Assembly: GCA_963920635.1 (NCBI GenBank)
Contig: OY987298.1
Span: 84,391,454-84,455,453 of the forward strand
Reading direction: 5' to 3'
Origin: Pseudeuparius sepicola
Lineage: Eukaryota; Arthropoda; Insecta; Coleoptera; Anthribidae
Length of the DNA: 64,000 nucleotides
Shown: in pieces, positions 48,686-62,934 of the stretch
Numbering within the stretch: position 1 is the first letter of the stretch
How the letters are laid out: each line of letters opens with the position of its first letter
Translations under genes and position numbers: made by a program
Notes under the pieces: generated by a model
What the model was told of the DNA's origin: nothing
Seen by the model: the letters and a program-made list of their open reading frames with translations, nothing else
Database searches by the model: none

Positions 48686-51600
48686 CAATTTTCAATTTTC
48701 AAAAATGTTGACATGTTCCGAAAGGAAAATTCCTATGCGACGTAAATTGAGTTCTACCACAAGATTCCGCCCTAAAAATTTTTCAAAAAAAAATTTAAGT
48801 GCCTGGCCAGCGCACTTTTACAATTTTCAAAAATGTTGACATGCTCCGAAAAAAAACTCCTATGTGACGTAAATTGAGTTCTACAACACGATTGCGCCCT
48901 CAAAATTGTTCTAAAAATTTTCTGAGTGCCTGGCCAGCGCACTTTTTCAATTTTCAAAAATGTTGACATGCTCCGAAAAAAAATTACTATGCGACGTAAA
49001 TTGAGTTCTACAACACGATTCCGCCCTCAAAATGTTTCTAAAAAAATTTTGCGTGCCTGGCCAGCGCACTTTTTCAATTTTCAAAAATGTTGATATGCTC
49101 CGAAAAAAAATTCCTATGCGACGTAAATTGAGTTCTACAACACGATTCCGCCCTCAAAACTTTTCTAAAAAATTTTTAAGTGCCTGGCCAGCGCACTTTT
49201 CAATTTTCAAACATGTTGACATGCTCCAAGAAAAAATTACTATGCGACGTAAATTGAGTTCTACAACACGATTCCGCCCTCAAAATATTTCTAAAAAATT
49301 TTTGAGTGCCTGGACAGTGCCCTTTTTCAATTTTCAAAAATGTTGACATACTCCGAAAAAAAAATTCCTATGCGACGTAAATTGAGTTCTACAACATGAT
49401 TCCGCCCTCAAAATTTTTCTAAAAAATTTGTAAGTGCCTGGCCAGCGCACTTTTTCAATTTTCAAACATGTTGACATGCTCCAAAAAAAATTACTATGCG
49501 ACGTAAATTAAGTTCTACAACACGATTCCGCCCTCAAAATGTTTCTAAAAAAATGTTGAGTGCCTGGCCAGCGCACTTTTTCAATTTTCAAAAATGTTGA
49601 CATGCTCCGAAAAAAAATACCTATGCGACGTAAATTGAGTTCTACCACAAGATTCCGCCCTCAAAATTTTTCTAAAAAAAATTTAAATGCCTGGCCAGCG
49701 CACTTTTACAATTTTCAAAAATGTTGACATGCTCCGAAAAAAAATTCCTATGCGACGTAAATTGAGTTCTACAACACGATTCCGCCCTCAAAATTTTTTA
49801 GAAAAATTTTTAAGTACCTGGTCAGCGCACTTTTTCAATTTTCAAAAATGTTGACATGCTCCGAAAAAAAAATACCTATGCGACGTAAATTGAGTTCTAC
49901 CACAAGATTCCGCCCTCAAAATTTTTCTAAAAAAAATTTAAGTGCCTGGCCAGCGCACTTTTACAATTTTCAAAAATGTTGACATGCTCCGAAAAAAAAC
50001 TCCTATGCTACGTAAATTGAGTTGTACAACACGATTCCGCCCTCAAAATGTTTCTAAAAAATTTTTGAGTGCCTGGCCAGCGCACTTTTTCAATTTTCAA
50101 AAATGTTGACATGCTCCGAAAAAAAATTCCTATGCGACGTAAATTGAGTTCTACAACACGATTCCGCCCTCAAAACTTTTCTAAAAAATTTTTGAGGGCC
50201 TGGCCAGCGCACTTTTTCAATTTTCAAAAATGTTGACATGCTCCGAAAAAAAATTCCTATGCGACGTAAATTGAGTTCTACAACACGATTCCGCCCTCAA
50301 AACTTTTCTAAAAAATTTTTAAGTGCCTGGCCAGCGCACTTTTTAAATTTTCAAAAATGTTGACATGCTCCGAAAAAAAACTCCTATGCTACGTAAATTG
50401 AGTTGTACAACACGATTCCGCCCTCAAAACTTTTCTAAAAAATTTTTAAGTGCCTGGCCAGCGCACTTTTTCAATTTTCAAAAATGTTGACATGCTCCGA
50501 AAAAAACTCCTATGCTACGTAAATTGAGTTGTACAACACGATTCCGCCCTCAAACTGTTTCTAAAAAATTTTTGAGTGATTGGCCAGCGCACTTTTTCAA
50601 TTTTCAAAAATGTTGACATGCTCCGAAAAAAAAATTTTATGCGACGTAAATTGAGTTCTACCACACGATTCCGCCCTCAAAATTTTTCTAAAAAATTTCT
50701 AAGTGCCTGGCCAGCGCACTTTTTCAATTTTTAAAAATGTTGACATGCTCCGAAAGGAAAATTCCTATGCGACGTAAATTGAGTTCTACCACAAGATTCC
50801 GCCCTCAAAATTTTTCTAAAAAAAATTTAAGTTCCTGGCCAGCGCACTTTTACAATTTTCAAAAATGTTGACATGCTCCGAAAAAAAACTCCTATGCGAC
50901 GTAAATTGAGTTCTACAACACGATTCCGCCCTCAAAACTTTTCTATAAAATTTCTGAGTGCCTGGCCAGCGCACTTTTTCAATTTTCAAAAATGTTGACA
51001 TGCTCCGAAAAAAAAAATCCTATGCGACGTAAATTGAGTTCTACCACACGATTCCGCCCTCAAAATTTTTCTAAAAAATTTCTAAGTGCCTGGCCAGCGC
51101 ACTTTTTCAATTTTCAAAATAGTTGACATGCTCCGAAAAAAATTCCTATGCGACGTAAATTGAGTTGTACAACACGATTCCGCCCTCAAAATGTTTCTAA
51201 AAAAATTTTGAGTGCCTGGCCAGCGCACTTTTTCAATTTTCAAAAATGTTGACATACTAAGAAATAAAAATTCCTATGCGACGTAAATTAAGTTCTACAA
51301 CACGATTACGCCCTAAAAATTTTTCTATAAAATTACTAAGTGCCTGACCAGAGTACTTTTTCAATTTTCAAAAATGTTGACATGCTCCGAAAAAAAAGTC
51401 CTATGTGACGTAAATTGACTTCTGCAACACGATTCCGCCCACAAAATTTTTCTAAAAAATTTCTGAGTGCCTGGCCAGCGCACTTTTTCAATTTTCAAAA
51501 ATGTTGACATGCTCCTAAAAAAAATTCCTATGCGACGTAAATTGAGTTCTACCGCACGATTCCGCCCTCAAAATTTTTCTAACAAATTTCTAAGTGCCTG

Positions 51601-52840
51601 GCCAGCGCACTGTTTCAATTTTCAAAAAATGTTGACATGCACCGAAAAAAAAAGTCCTATGTGACGTAAATTGAGTTCTACAACACGATTCGGCCCTCAA
51701 AATTTTTCTAAAAAATTTTTGAGTGCCTGGCCAGCGCACTTTTTCAATTTTCAAAAATGTTGACATGCTCCGAAAAAAAATTCCTATGCGACGTAAATTG
51801 AGTTCTACAACACGATTCCGCCCTCAAAATTTTTCTAAAAAAAATTTAAGTGCCTGGCCAGCGCACTTTTACAATTTTCAAAAATGTTGACATGCTCCGA
51901 AAAAAAATACCTGCGACGTAAATTGAGTTCTACAACACGATTCCGCCCTCAAAATTTTTTAGAAAAATTTTTAAGTACCTGTTCAGCGCACTTTTTCAAT
52001 TTTCAAAAATGTTGACATGCTCCGAAAAAAAAAAACCTATGCGACGTAAATTGAGTTCTACCACAAGATTCCGCCCTCAAAATGTTTCTAAAAATTTTTT
52101 GAGTGCCTGGCCAGCGCACTTTTTCAATTTTCAAAAATGTTGACATGCTCCGAAAAAAAATTCCTATGCGACGTAAATTGAGTTCTACAACACGATTCCG
52201 CCCTCAAAACTTTTCTAAAAAATTTTTGAGGGCCTGGCCAGCGCACTTTTTCAATTTTCAAAAATGTTGACATGCTCCGAAAAAAAATTCCTATGCGACG
52301 TAAATTGAGTTCTACAACACGATTCCGCCCTCAAAACTTTTCTAAAAAAATTTTAAGTGCCTGGCCAGCGCACTTTTTCAATTTTCAAAAATGTTGACAT
52401 GCTCCGAAAAAAACTCCTATGCTACGTAAATTGAGTTGTACAACACGATTCCGCCCTCAAACTGTTTCTAAAAAATTTTTGAGTGATTGGCCAGCGCACT
52501 TTTTCAATTTTCAAAAATGTTGATATGCTCCGAAAAAAAAATTTTATGCGACGTAAATTGAGTTCTACCACACGATTCCGCCCTCAAAATTTTTCTAAAA
52601 AATTTCTAAGTGCCTGGCCAGCGCACTTTTTCTATTTTTAAAAATGTTGACATGCTCCGAAAGGAAAATTCCTATGCGACGTAAATTGAGTTCTACCACA
52701 AGATTCCGCCCTCAAAATTTTTCTAAAAAAAATTTAAGTTCCTGGCCAGCGCACTTTTACAATTTTCAAAAATGTTGACATGCTCCGAAAAAAAACTCCT
52801 ATGCGACGTAAATTGAGTTCTACAACACGATTCCGCCCTC

Positions 52841-54360
52841 AAAACTTTTCTATAAAATTTCTGAGTGCCTGGCCAGCGCACTTTTTCAATTTTCAAAAAT
52901 GTTGACATGCTCCGAAAAAAAAAATCCTATGCGACGTAAATTGAGTTCTACCACACGATTCCGCCCTCAAAATTTTTCTAAAAAATTTCTAAGTGCCTGG
53001 CCAGCGCACTTTTTCAATTTTCAAAAATGTTGACATGCTCCGAAAAAAATTCCTATGCGACGTAAATTGAGTTGTACAACACGATTCCGCCCTCAAAATG
53101 TTTCTAAAAAATTTTTGAGTGCCTGGCCAGCGCACTTTTTCAATTTTCAAAAATGTTGACATACTAAGAAATAAAAATTCCTATGCGACGTAAATTAAGT
53201 TCTACAACACGATTACGCCCTAAAAATTTTTCTATAAAATTACTAAGTGCCTGACCAGAGTACTTTTTCAATTTTCAAAAATGTTGACATGCTCCGAAAA
53301 AAAAGTCCTATGTGACGTAAATTGACTTCTGCAACACGATTCCGCCCACAAAATTTTTCTAAAAAATTTCTGAGTGCCTGGCCAGCGCACTTTTTCAATT
53401 TTCAAAAATGTTGACATGCTCCTAAAAAAAATTCCTATGCGACGTAAATTGAGTTCTACCGCACGATTCCGCCCTCAAAATTTTTCTAACAAATTTCTAA
53501 GTGCCTGGCCAGCGCACTGTTTCAATTTTCAAAAAATGTTGACATGCACCGAAAAAAAAAGTCCTATGTGACGTAAATTGAGTTCTACAACACGATTCGG
53601 CCCTCAAAATTTTTCTAAAAAATTTCTGAGTGCCTGGCCAGCGCACTTTTTCAATTTTCAAACATGTTGACATGCTCAAAAAAAAATTACTATGCGACGT
53701 AAATTGAGTTCTACAACACGATTCCGCCCTAAAAATTTTTCTATAAAATTTAAGTGCCTGGCCAGCGCACTTTTTCAATTTTCAAAAATGTTGACATGCT
53801 CAGAAAAAAAATTCCTATGCGACGTAAATTGAGTTCTACAACACGATTCCGCCCTCCAAATTTTTCTAAAAAATTTCTGAGTGCCTGGCCAGCGCACTTT
53901 TTCAATTTTCAAACATGTTGACATGCTCCAAAAAAAATTACTATGCGACGTAAATTGAGTTCTACAACACGATTCCGCCCTCAAAATATTTCTAAAAAAA
54001 TTTTGTGTGCCTGGCCAGCGCACTTTTTCAATTTTCAAAAATGTTGACATGCACCGAAAAAAAAGTCCTATGTGACGTAAATTGAGTTCTACAACACGAT
54101 TCGGCCCTCAAAATTTTTCTAAAAAATTTCTGAATGCCTGGCCAGCGCACTTTTTCAATTTTCAAAAATGTTGACATGCTCCGAAAAAAAATCCTATGCG
54201 ACGTAAATTGAGTTCTACCACACGATTCCGCCTTCAAAATTTTTCTAAAAAATTTAAGTGCCTGGCCAGCGCACTTTTTCAATTTTCAAAAATGTTGACA
54301 TGCTCAGAAAAAAAATTCCTATGCGACGTAAATTGAGTTCTACAACACGATTCCGCCCTC
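52841..54360 (+). repeat. 1,520-bp (12-monomer) tandem repeat in unit 4, copy 1
   Basis: It begins at AAAACTTTTCTATAAAATTT and runs through the markers CTAAGAAATAAAAATT, CCAGAGTAC, CTACCGCACG, GCACTGTTTC, CCCTCCAAATTT and TTTTGTGTGCC. All of these recur exactly 1,520 bp downstream. The junction monomer at 54,304 reads GCTCAGAAAAAAAATTCC, a type otherwise found inside the repeat at 53,799, so the exchange point is one to a few monomers wide. Confidence 0.82.
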
Positions 54361-55803
54361 AAAACTTTTCTATAAAATTTCTGAGTGCCTGGCCAGCGCA
54401 CTTTTTCAATTTTCAAAAATGTTGACATGCTCCGAAAAAAAAAATCCTATGCGACGTAAATTGAGTTCTACCACACGATTCCGCCCTCAAAATTTTTCTA
54501 AAAAATTTCTAAGTGCCTGGCCAGCGCACTTTTTCAATTTTCAAAAATGTTGACATGCTCCGAAAAAAATTCCTATGCGACGTAAATTGAGTTGTACAAC
54601 ACGATTCCGCCCTCAAAATGTTTCTAAAAAATTTTTGAGTGCCTGGCCAGCGCACTTTTTCAATTTTCAAAAATGTTGACATACTAAGAAATAAAAATTC
54701 CTATGCGACGTAAATTAAGTTCTACAACACGATTACGCCCTAAAAATTTTTCTATAAAATTACTAAGTGCCTGACCAGAGTACTTTTTCAATTTTCAAAA
54801 ATGTTGACATGCTCCGAAAAAAAAGTCCTATGTGACGTAAATTGACTTCTGCAACACGATTCCGCCCACAAAATTTTTCTAAAAAATTTCTGAGTGCCTG
54901 GCCAGCGCACTTTTTCAATTTTCAAAAATGTTGACATGCTCCTAAAAAAAATTCCTATGCGACGTAAATTGAGTTCTACCGCACGATTCCGCCCTCAAAA
55001 TTTTTCTAACAAATTTCTAAGTGCCTGGCCAGCGCACTGTTTCAATTTTCAAAAAATGTTGACATGCACCGAAAAAAAAAGTCCTATGTGACGTAAATTG
55101 AGTTCTACAACACGATTCGGCCCTCAAAATTTTTCTAAAAAATTTCTGAGTGCCTGGCCAGCGCACTTTTTCAATTTTCAAACATGTTGACATGCTCAAA
55201 AAAAAATTACTATGCGACGTAAATTGAGTTCTACAACACGATTCCGCCCTAAAAATTTTTCTATAAAATTTAAGTGCCTGGCCAGCGCACTTTTTCAATT
55301 TTCAAAAATGTTGACATGCTCAGAAAAAAAATTCCTATGCGACGTAAATTGAGTTCTACAACACGATTCCGCCCTCCAAATTTTTCTAAAAAATTTCTGA
55401 GTGCCTGGCCAGCGCACTTTTTCAATTTTCAAACATGTTGACATGCTCCAAAAAAAATTACTATGCGACGTAAATTGAGTTCTACAACACGATTCCGCCC
55501 TCAAAATATTTCTAAAAAAATTTTGTGTGCCTGGCCAGCGCACTTTTTCAATTTTCAAAAATGTTGACATGCACCGAAAAAAAAGTCCTATGTGACGTAA
55601 ATTGAGTTCTACAACACGATTCGGCCCTCAAAATTTTTCTAAAAAATTTCTGAATGCCTGGCCAGCGCACTTTTTCAATTTTCAAAAATGTTGACATGCT
55701 CCGAAAAAAAATCCTATGCGACGTAAATTGAGTTCTACCACACGATTCCGCCTTCAAAATTTTTCTAAAAAATTTAAGTGCCTGGCCAGCGCACTTTTTC
55801 AAT
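54361..55803 (+). repeat. 1,520-bp tandem repeat in unit 4, copy 2 (end missing)
   Basis: This second copy keeps the same marker order to the CGCCTTCAAAA monomer near 55,750 and the short AAAAAATTTAAGTGCC end. It is then replaced by the start of the next D unit before a full 1,520 bp is complete. No gene is present in either copy. Confidence 0.82.
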
Positions 55804-58800
55804 TTTCAAACATGTTGACATGCTCCGAAAAAAAAAACTATGCTATGTAAATTGAGTTCTACAGCACGATTCCGCCCTCAAAATTTTTCTAAAAAATTTT
55901 TGAGTGCCTGGCCAGCGCACCTTTTCAATCTTCAAAAATGTTGACATGCTCCGAAAAAAAAATCCTACGCGACGTAAATTGAGTTCTACAACACGATTCC
56001 GCCCTCAAAATTTTTCTACAAAATTTCCAAGTGCCTGGCCAGCGCACTTTTTCAATTTTCAATTTTCAAAAATGTTGACATGTTCCGAAAGGAAAATTCC
56101 TATGCGACGTAAATTGAGTTCTACCACAAGATTCCGCCCTAAAAATTTTTCAAAAAAAAATTTAAGTGCCTGGCCAGCGCACTTTTACAATTTTCAAAAA
56201 TGTTGACATGCTCCGAAAAAAAACTCCTATGTGACGTAAATTGAGTTCTACAACACGATTGCGCCCTCAAAATTGTTCTAAAAATTTTCTGAGTGCCTGG
56301 CCAGCGCACTTTTTCAATTTTCAAAAATGTTGACATGCTCCGAAAAAAAATTACTATGCGACGTAAATTGAGTTCTACAACACGATTCCGCCCTCAAAAT
56401 GTTTCTAAAAAAATTTTGCGTGCCTGGCCAGCGCACTTTTTCAATTTTCAAAAATGTTGATATGCTCCGAAAAAAAATTCCTATGCGACGTAAATTGAGT
56501 TCTACAACACGATTCCGCCCTCAAAACTTTTCTAAAAAATTTTTAAGTGCCTGGCCAGCGCACTTTTCAATTTTCAAACATGTTGACATGCTCCAAGAAA
56601 AAATTACTATGCGACGTAAATTGAGTTCTACAACACGATTCCGCCCTCAAAATATTTCTAAAAAATTTTTGAGTGCCTGGACAGTGCCCTTTTTCAATTT
56701 TCAAAAATGTTGACATACTCCGAAAAAAAAATTCCTATGCGACGTAAATTGAGTTCTACAACATGATTCCGCCCTCAAAATTTTTCTAAAAAATTTGTAA
56801 GTGCCTGGCCAGCGCACTTTTTCAATTTTCAAACATGTTGACATGCTCCAAAAAAAATTACTATGCGACGTAAATTAAGTTCTACAACACGATTCCGCCC
56901 TCAAAATGTTTCTAAAAAAATGTTGAGTGCCTGGCCAGCGCACTTTTTCAATTTTCAAAAATGTTGACATGCTCCGAAAAAAAATACCTATGCGACGTAA
57001 ATTGAGTTCTACCACAAGATTCCGCCCTCAAAATTTTTCTAAAAAAAATTTAAATGCCTGGCCAGCGCACTTTTACAATTTTCAAAAATGTTGACATGCT
57101 CCGAAAAAAAATTCCTATGCGACGTAAATTGAGTTCTACAACACGATTCCGCCCTCAAAATTTTTTAGAAAAATTTTTAAGTACCTGGTCAGCGCACTTT
57201 TTCAATTTTCAAAAATGTTGACATGCTCCGAAAAAAAAATACCTATGCGACGTAAATTGAGTTCTACCACAAGATTCCGCCCTCAAAATTTTTCTAAAAA
57301 AAATTTAAGTGCCTGGCCAGCGCACTTTTACAATTTTCAAAAATGTTGACATGCTCCGAAAAAAAACTCCTATGCTACGTAAATTGAGTTGTACAACACG
57401 ATTCCGCCCTCAAAATGTTTCTAAAAAATTTTTGAGTGCCTGGCCAGCGCACTTTTTCAATTTTCAAAAATGTTGACATGCTCCGAAAAAAAATTCCTAT
57501 GCGACGTAAATTGAGTTCTACAACACGATTCCGCCCTCAAAACTTTTCTAAAAAATTTTTGAGGGCCTGGCCAGCGCACTTTTTCAATTTTCAAAAATGT
57601 TGACATGCTCCGAAAAAAAATTCCTATGCGACGTAAATTGAGTTCTACAACACGATTCCGCCCTCAAAACTTTTCTAAAAAATTTTTAAGTGCCTGGCCA
57701 GCGCACTTTTTAAATTTTCAAAAATGTTGACATGCTCCGAAAAAAAACTCCTATGCTACGTAAATTGAGTTGTACAACACGATTCCGCCCTCAAAACTTT
57801 TCTAAAAAATTTTTAAGTGCCTGGCCAGCGCACTTTTTCAATTTTCAAAAATGTTGACATGCTCCGAAAAAAACTCCTATGCTACGTAAATTGAGTTGTA
57901 CAACACGATTCCGCCCTCAAACTGTTTCTAAAAAATTTTTGAGTGATTGGCCAGCGCACTTTTTCAATTTTCAAAAATGTTGACATGCTCCGAAAAAAAA
58001 ATTTTATGCGACGTAAATTGAGTTCTACCACACGATTCCGCCCTCAAAATTTTTCTAAAAAATTTCTAAGTGCCTGGCCAGCGCACTTTTTCAATTTTTA
58101 AAAATGTTGACATGCTCCGAAAGGAAAATTCCTATGCGACGTAAATTGAGTTCTACCACAAGATTCCGCCCTCAAAATTTTTCTAAAAAAAATTTAAGTT
58201 CCTGGCCAGCGCACTTTTACAATTTTCAAAAATGTTGACATGCTCCGAAAAAAAACTCCTATGCGACGTAAATTGAGTTCTACAACACGATTCCGCCCTC
58301 AAAACTTTTCTATAAAATTTCTGAGTGCCTGGCCAGCGCACTTTTTCAATTTTCAAAAATGTTGACATGCTCCGAAAAAAAAAATCCTATGCGACGTAAA
58401 TTGAGTTCTACCACACGATTCCGCCCTCAAAATTTTTCTAAAAAATTTCTAAGTGCCTGGCCAGCGCACTTTTTCAATTTTCAAAATAGTTGACATGCTC
58501 CGAAAAAAATTCCTATGCGACGTAAATTGAGTTGTACAACACGATTCCGCCCTCAAAATGTTTCTAAAAAAATTTTGAGTGCCTGGCCAGCGCACTTTTT
58601 CAATTTTCAAAAATGTTGACATACTAAGAAATAAAAATTCCTATGCGACGTAAATTAAGTTCTACAACACGATTACGCCCTAAAAATTTTTCTATAAAAT
58701 TACTAAGTGCCTGACCAGAGTACTTTTTCAATTTTCAAAAATGTTGACATGCTCCGAAAAAAAAGTCCTATGTGACGTAAATTGACTTCTGCAACACGAT

Positions 58801-61728
58801 TCCGCCCACAAAATTTTTCTAAAAAATTTCTGAGTGCCTGGCCAGCGCACTTTTTCAATTTTCAAAAATGTTGACATGCTCCTAAAAAAAATTCCTATGC
58901 GACGTAAATTGAGTTCTACCGCACGATTCCGCCCTCAAAATTTTTCTAACAAATTTCTAAGTGCCTGGCCAGCGCACTGTTTCAATTTTCAAAAAATGTT
59001 GACATGCACCGAAAAAAAAAGTCCTATGTGACGTAAATTGAGTTCTACAACACGATTCGGCCCTCAAAATTTTTCTAAAAAATTTTTGAGTGCCTGGCCA
59101 GCGCACTTTTTCAATTTTCAAAAATGTTGACATGCTCCGAAAAAAAATTCCTATGCGACGTAAATTGAGTTCTACAACACGATTCCGCCCTCAAAATTTT
59201 TCTAAAAAAAATTTAAGTGCCTGGCCAGCGCACTTTTACAATTTTCAAAAATGTTGACATGCTCCGAAAAAAAATACCTGCGACGTAAATTGAGTTCTAC
59301 AACACGATTCCGCCCTCAAAATTTTTTAGAAAAATTTTTAAGTACCTGTTCAGCGCACTTTTTCAATTTTCAAAAATGTTGACATGCTCCGAAAAAAAAA
59401 AACCTATGCGACGTAAATTGAGTTCTACCACAAGATTCCGCCCTCAAAATGTTTCTAAAAATTTTTTGAGTGCCTGGCCAGCGCACTTTTTCAATTTTCA
59501 AAAATGTTGACATGCTCCGAAAAAAAATTCCTATGCGACGTAAATTGAGTTCTACAACACGATTCCGCCCTCAAAACTTTTCTAAAAAATTTTTGAGGGC
59601 CTGGCCAGCGCACTTTTTCAATTTTCAAAAATGTTGACATGCTCCGAAAAAAAATTCCTATGCGACGTAAATTGAGTTCTACAACACGATTCCGCCCTCA
59701 AAACTTTTCTAAAAAAATTTTAAGTGCCTGGCCAGCGCACTTTTTCAATTTTCAAAAATGTTGACATGCTCCGAAAAAAAACTCCTATGCTACGTAAATT
59801 GAGTTGTACAACACGATTCCGCCCTCAAACTGTTTCTAAAAAATTTTTGAGTGATTGGCCAGCGCACTTTTTCAATTTTCAAAAATGTTGATATGCTCCG
59901 AAAAAAAAATTTTATGCGACGTAAATTGAGTTCTACCACACGATTCCGCCCTCAAAATTTTTCTAAAAAATTTCTAAGTGCCTGGCCAGCGCACTTTTTC
60001 TATTTTTAAAAATGTTGACATGCTCCGAAAGGAAAATTCCTATGCGACGTAAATTGAGTTCTACCACAAGATTCCGCCCTCAAAATTTTTCTAAAAAAAA
60101 TTTAAGTTCCTGGCCAGCGCACTTTTACAATTTTCAAAAATGTTGACATGCTCCGAAAAAAAACTCCTATGCGACGTAAATTGAGTTCTACAACACGATT
60201 CCGCCCTCAAAACTTTTCTATAAAATTTCTGAGTGCCTGGCCAGCGCACTTTTTCAATTTTCAAAAATGTTGACATGCTCCGAAAAAAAAAATCCTATGC
60301 GACGTAAATTGAGTTCTACCACACGATTCCGCCCTCAAAATTTTTCTAAAAAATTTCTAAGTGCCTGGCCAGCGCACTTTTTCAATTTTCAAAAATGTTG
60401 ACATGCTCCGAAAAAAATTCCTATGCGACGTAAATTGAGTTGTACAACACGATTCCGCCCTCAAAATGTTTCTAAAAAATTTTTGAGTGCCTGGCCAGCG
60501 CACTTTTTCAATTTTCAAAAATGTTGACATACTAAGAAATAAAAATTCCTATGCGACGTAAATTAAGTTCTACAACACGATTACGCCCTAAAAATTTTTC
60601 TATAAAATTACTAAGTGCCTGACCAGAGTACTTTTTCAATTTTCAAAAATGTTGACATGCTCCGAAAAAAAAGTCCTATGTGACGTAAATTGACTTCTGC
60701 AACACGATTCCGCCCACAAAATTTTTCTAAAAAATTTCTGAGTGCCTGGCCAGCGCACTTTTTCAATTTTCAAAAATGTTGACATGCTCCTAAAAAAAAT
60801 TCCTATGCGACGTAAATTGAGTTCTACCGCACGATTCCGCCCTCAAAATTTTTCTAACAAATTTCTAAGTGCCTGGCCAGCGCACTGTTTCAATTTTCAA
60901 AAAATGTTGACATGCACCGAAAAAAAAAGTCCTATGTGACGTAAATTGAGTTCTACAACACGATTCGGCCCTCAAAATTTTTCTAAAAAATTTCTGAGTG
61001 CCTGGCCAGCGCACTTTTTCAATTTTCAAACATGTTGACATGCTCAAAAAAAAATTACTATGCGACGTAAATTGAGTTCTACAACACGATTCCGCCCTAA
61101 AAATTTTTCTATAAAATTTAAGTGCCTGGCCAGCGCACTTTTTCAATTTTCAAAAATGTTGACATGCTCAGAAAAAAAATTCCTATGCGACGTAAATTGA
61201 GTTCTACAACACGATTCCGCCCTCCAAATTTTTCTAAAAAATTTCTGAGTGCCTGGCCAGCGCACTTTTTCAATTTTCAAACATGTTGACATGCTCCAAA
61301 AAAAATTACTATGCGACGTAAATTGAGTTCTACAACACGATTCCGCCCTCAAAATATTTCTAAAAAAATTTTGTGTGCCTGGCCAGCGCACTTTTTCAAT
61401 TTTCAAAAATGTTGACATGCACCGAAAAAAAAGTCCTATGTGACGTAAATTGAGTTCTACAACACGATTCGGCCCTCAAAATTTTTCTAAAAAATTTCTG
61501 AATGCCTGGCCAGCGCACTTTTTCAATTTTCAAAAATGTTGACATGCTCCGAAAAAAAATCCTATGCGACGTAAATTGAGTTCTACCACACGATTCCGCC
61601 TTCAAAATTTTTCTAAAAAATTTAAGTGCCTGGCCAGCGCACTTTTTCAATTTTCAAAAATGTTGACATGCTCAGAAAAAAAATTCCTATGCGACGTAAA
61701 TTGAGTTCTACAACACGATTCCGCCCTC

Positions 61729-62934
61729 AAAACTTTTCTATAAAATTTCTGAGTGCCTGGCCAGCGCACTTTTTCAATTTTCAAAAATGTTGACATGCTC
61801 CGAAAAAAAAAGTCCTATGCGACGTAAATTGAGTTCTACCACACGATTCCGCCCTCAAAATTTTTCTAAAAAATTTCTAAGTGCCTGGCCAGCGCACTTT
61901 TTCAATTTTCAAAAATGTTGACATGCTCCGAAAAAAATTCCTATGCGACGTAAATTGAGTTGTACAACACGATTCCGCCCTCAAAATGTTTCTAAAAAAT
62001 TTTTGAGTGCCTGGCCAGCGCACTTTTTCAATTTTCAAAAATGTTGACATACTAAGAAATAAAAATTCCTATGCGACGTAAATTAAGTTCTACAACACGA
62101 TTACGCCCTAAAAATTTTTCTATAAAATTACTAAGTGCCTGACCAGAGTACTTTTTCAATTTTCAAAAATGTTGACATGCTCCGAAAAAAAAGTCCTATG
62201 TGACGTAAATTGACTTCTGCAACACGATTCCGCCCACAAAATTTTTCTAAAAAATTTCTGAGTGCCTGGCCAGCGCACTTTTTCAATTTTCAAACATGTT
62301 GACATGCTCAAAAAAAAATTACTATGCGACGTAAATTGAGTTCTACAACACGATTCCGCCCTAAAAATTTTTCTATAAAATTTAAGTGCCTGGCCAGCGC
62401 ACTTTTTCAATTTTCAAAAATGTTGACATGCTCAGAAAAAAAATTCCTATGCGACGTAAATTGAGTTCTACAACACGATTCCGCCCTCCAAATTTTTCTA
62501 AAAAATTTCTGAGTGCCTGGCCAGCGCACTTTTTCAATTTTCAAACATGTTGACATGCTCCAAAAAAAATTACTATGCGACGTAAATTGAGTTCTACAAC
62601 ACGATTCCGCCCTCAAAATATTTCTAAAAAAATTTTGTGTGCCTGGCCAGCGCACTTTTTCAATTTTCAAAAATGTTGACATGCACCGAAAAAAAAGTCC
62701 TATGTGACGTAAATTGAGTTCTACAACACGATTCGGCCCTCAAAATTTTTCTAAAAAATTTCTGAATGCCTGGCCAGCGCACTTTTTCAATTTTCAAAAA
62801 TGTTGACATGCTCCGAAAAAAAATCCTATGCGACGTAAATTGAGTTCTACCACACGATTCCGCCTTCAAAATTTTTCTAAAAAATTTAAGTGCCTGGCCA
62901 GCGCACTTTTTCAATTTTCAAAAATGTTGACATG
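61729..62934 (+). repeat. Shortened repeat (1,264-bp period) in unit 5
   Basis: This copy starts with the same AAAACTTTTCTATAAAATTT monomer as the 1,520-bp repeat but omits two monomers, the GCTCCTAAAAAAAATT and CTACCGCACG/GCACTGTTTC types. Markers 62,407 and 62,660 therefore lie 1,264 bp from 61,143 and 61,396. The deletion falls between CGCCCACAAAA (about 62,236) and AAACATG (62,296). Confidence 0.78.
62431..62934 (+). repeat. 504-bp (4-monomer) tandem repeat, copy 1
   Basis: Four monomers that begin with GCTCAGAAAAAAAATTCC and include CCCTCCAAATTT, TTTTGTGTGCC and CGATTCGGCCC. The set repeats immediately at 62,935. This is the smallest clear multi-monomer tandem repeat in the window. Confidence 0.82.

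Larger units (their letters stand above)
48686..56052 (+). repeat. HOR block D, unit 4 (7,367 bp, ~58 monomers)
   Basis: The unit follows unit 3 at an offset of 5,976 through the 1,908-bp pair (50,426-53,618) to about 54,160 and keeps the TAGTTGAC variant near 51,120. It then has a second 1,520-bp copy of its terminal segment. At about 55,778-55,811 it jumps to the AAACATGTTGACATGCTCCG monomer that carries the AAAACTATGCTATG variant, skipping two more monomers than unit 3 did. Confidence 0.84.

Noticed and set aside
61143..61418. Repeated - strand open frames of 61-93 codons
   Set aside because: They have the same cause on the opposite strand and overlap + strand frames at many sites. They begin and end at arbitrary monomer variants and add no evidence of a protein.
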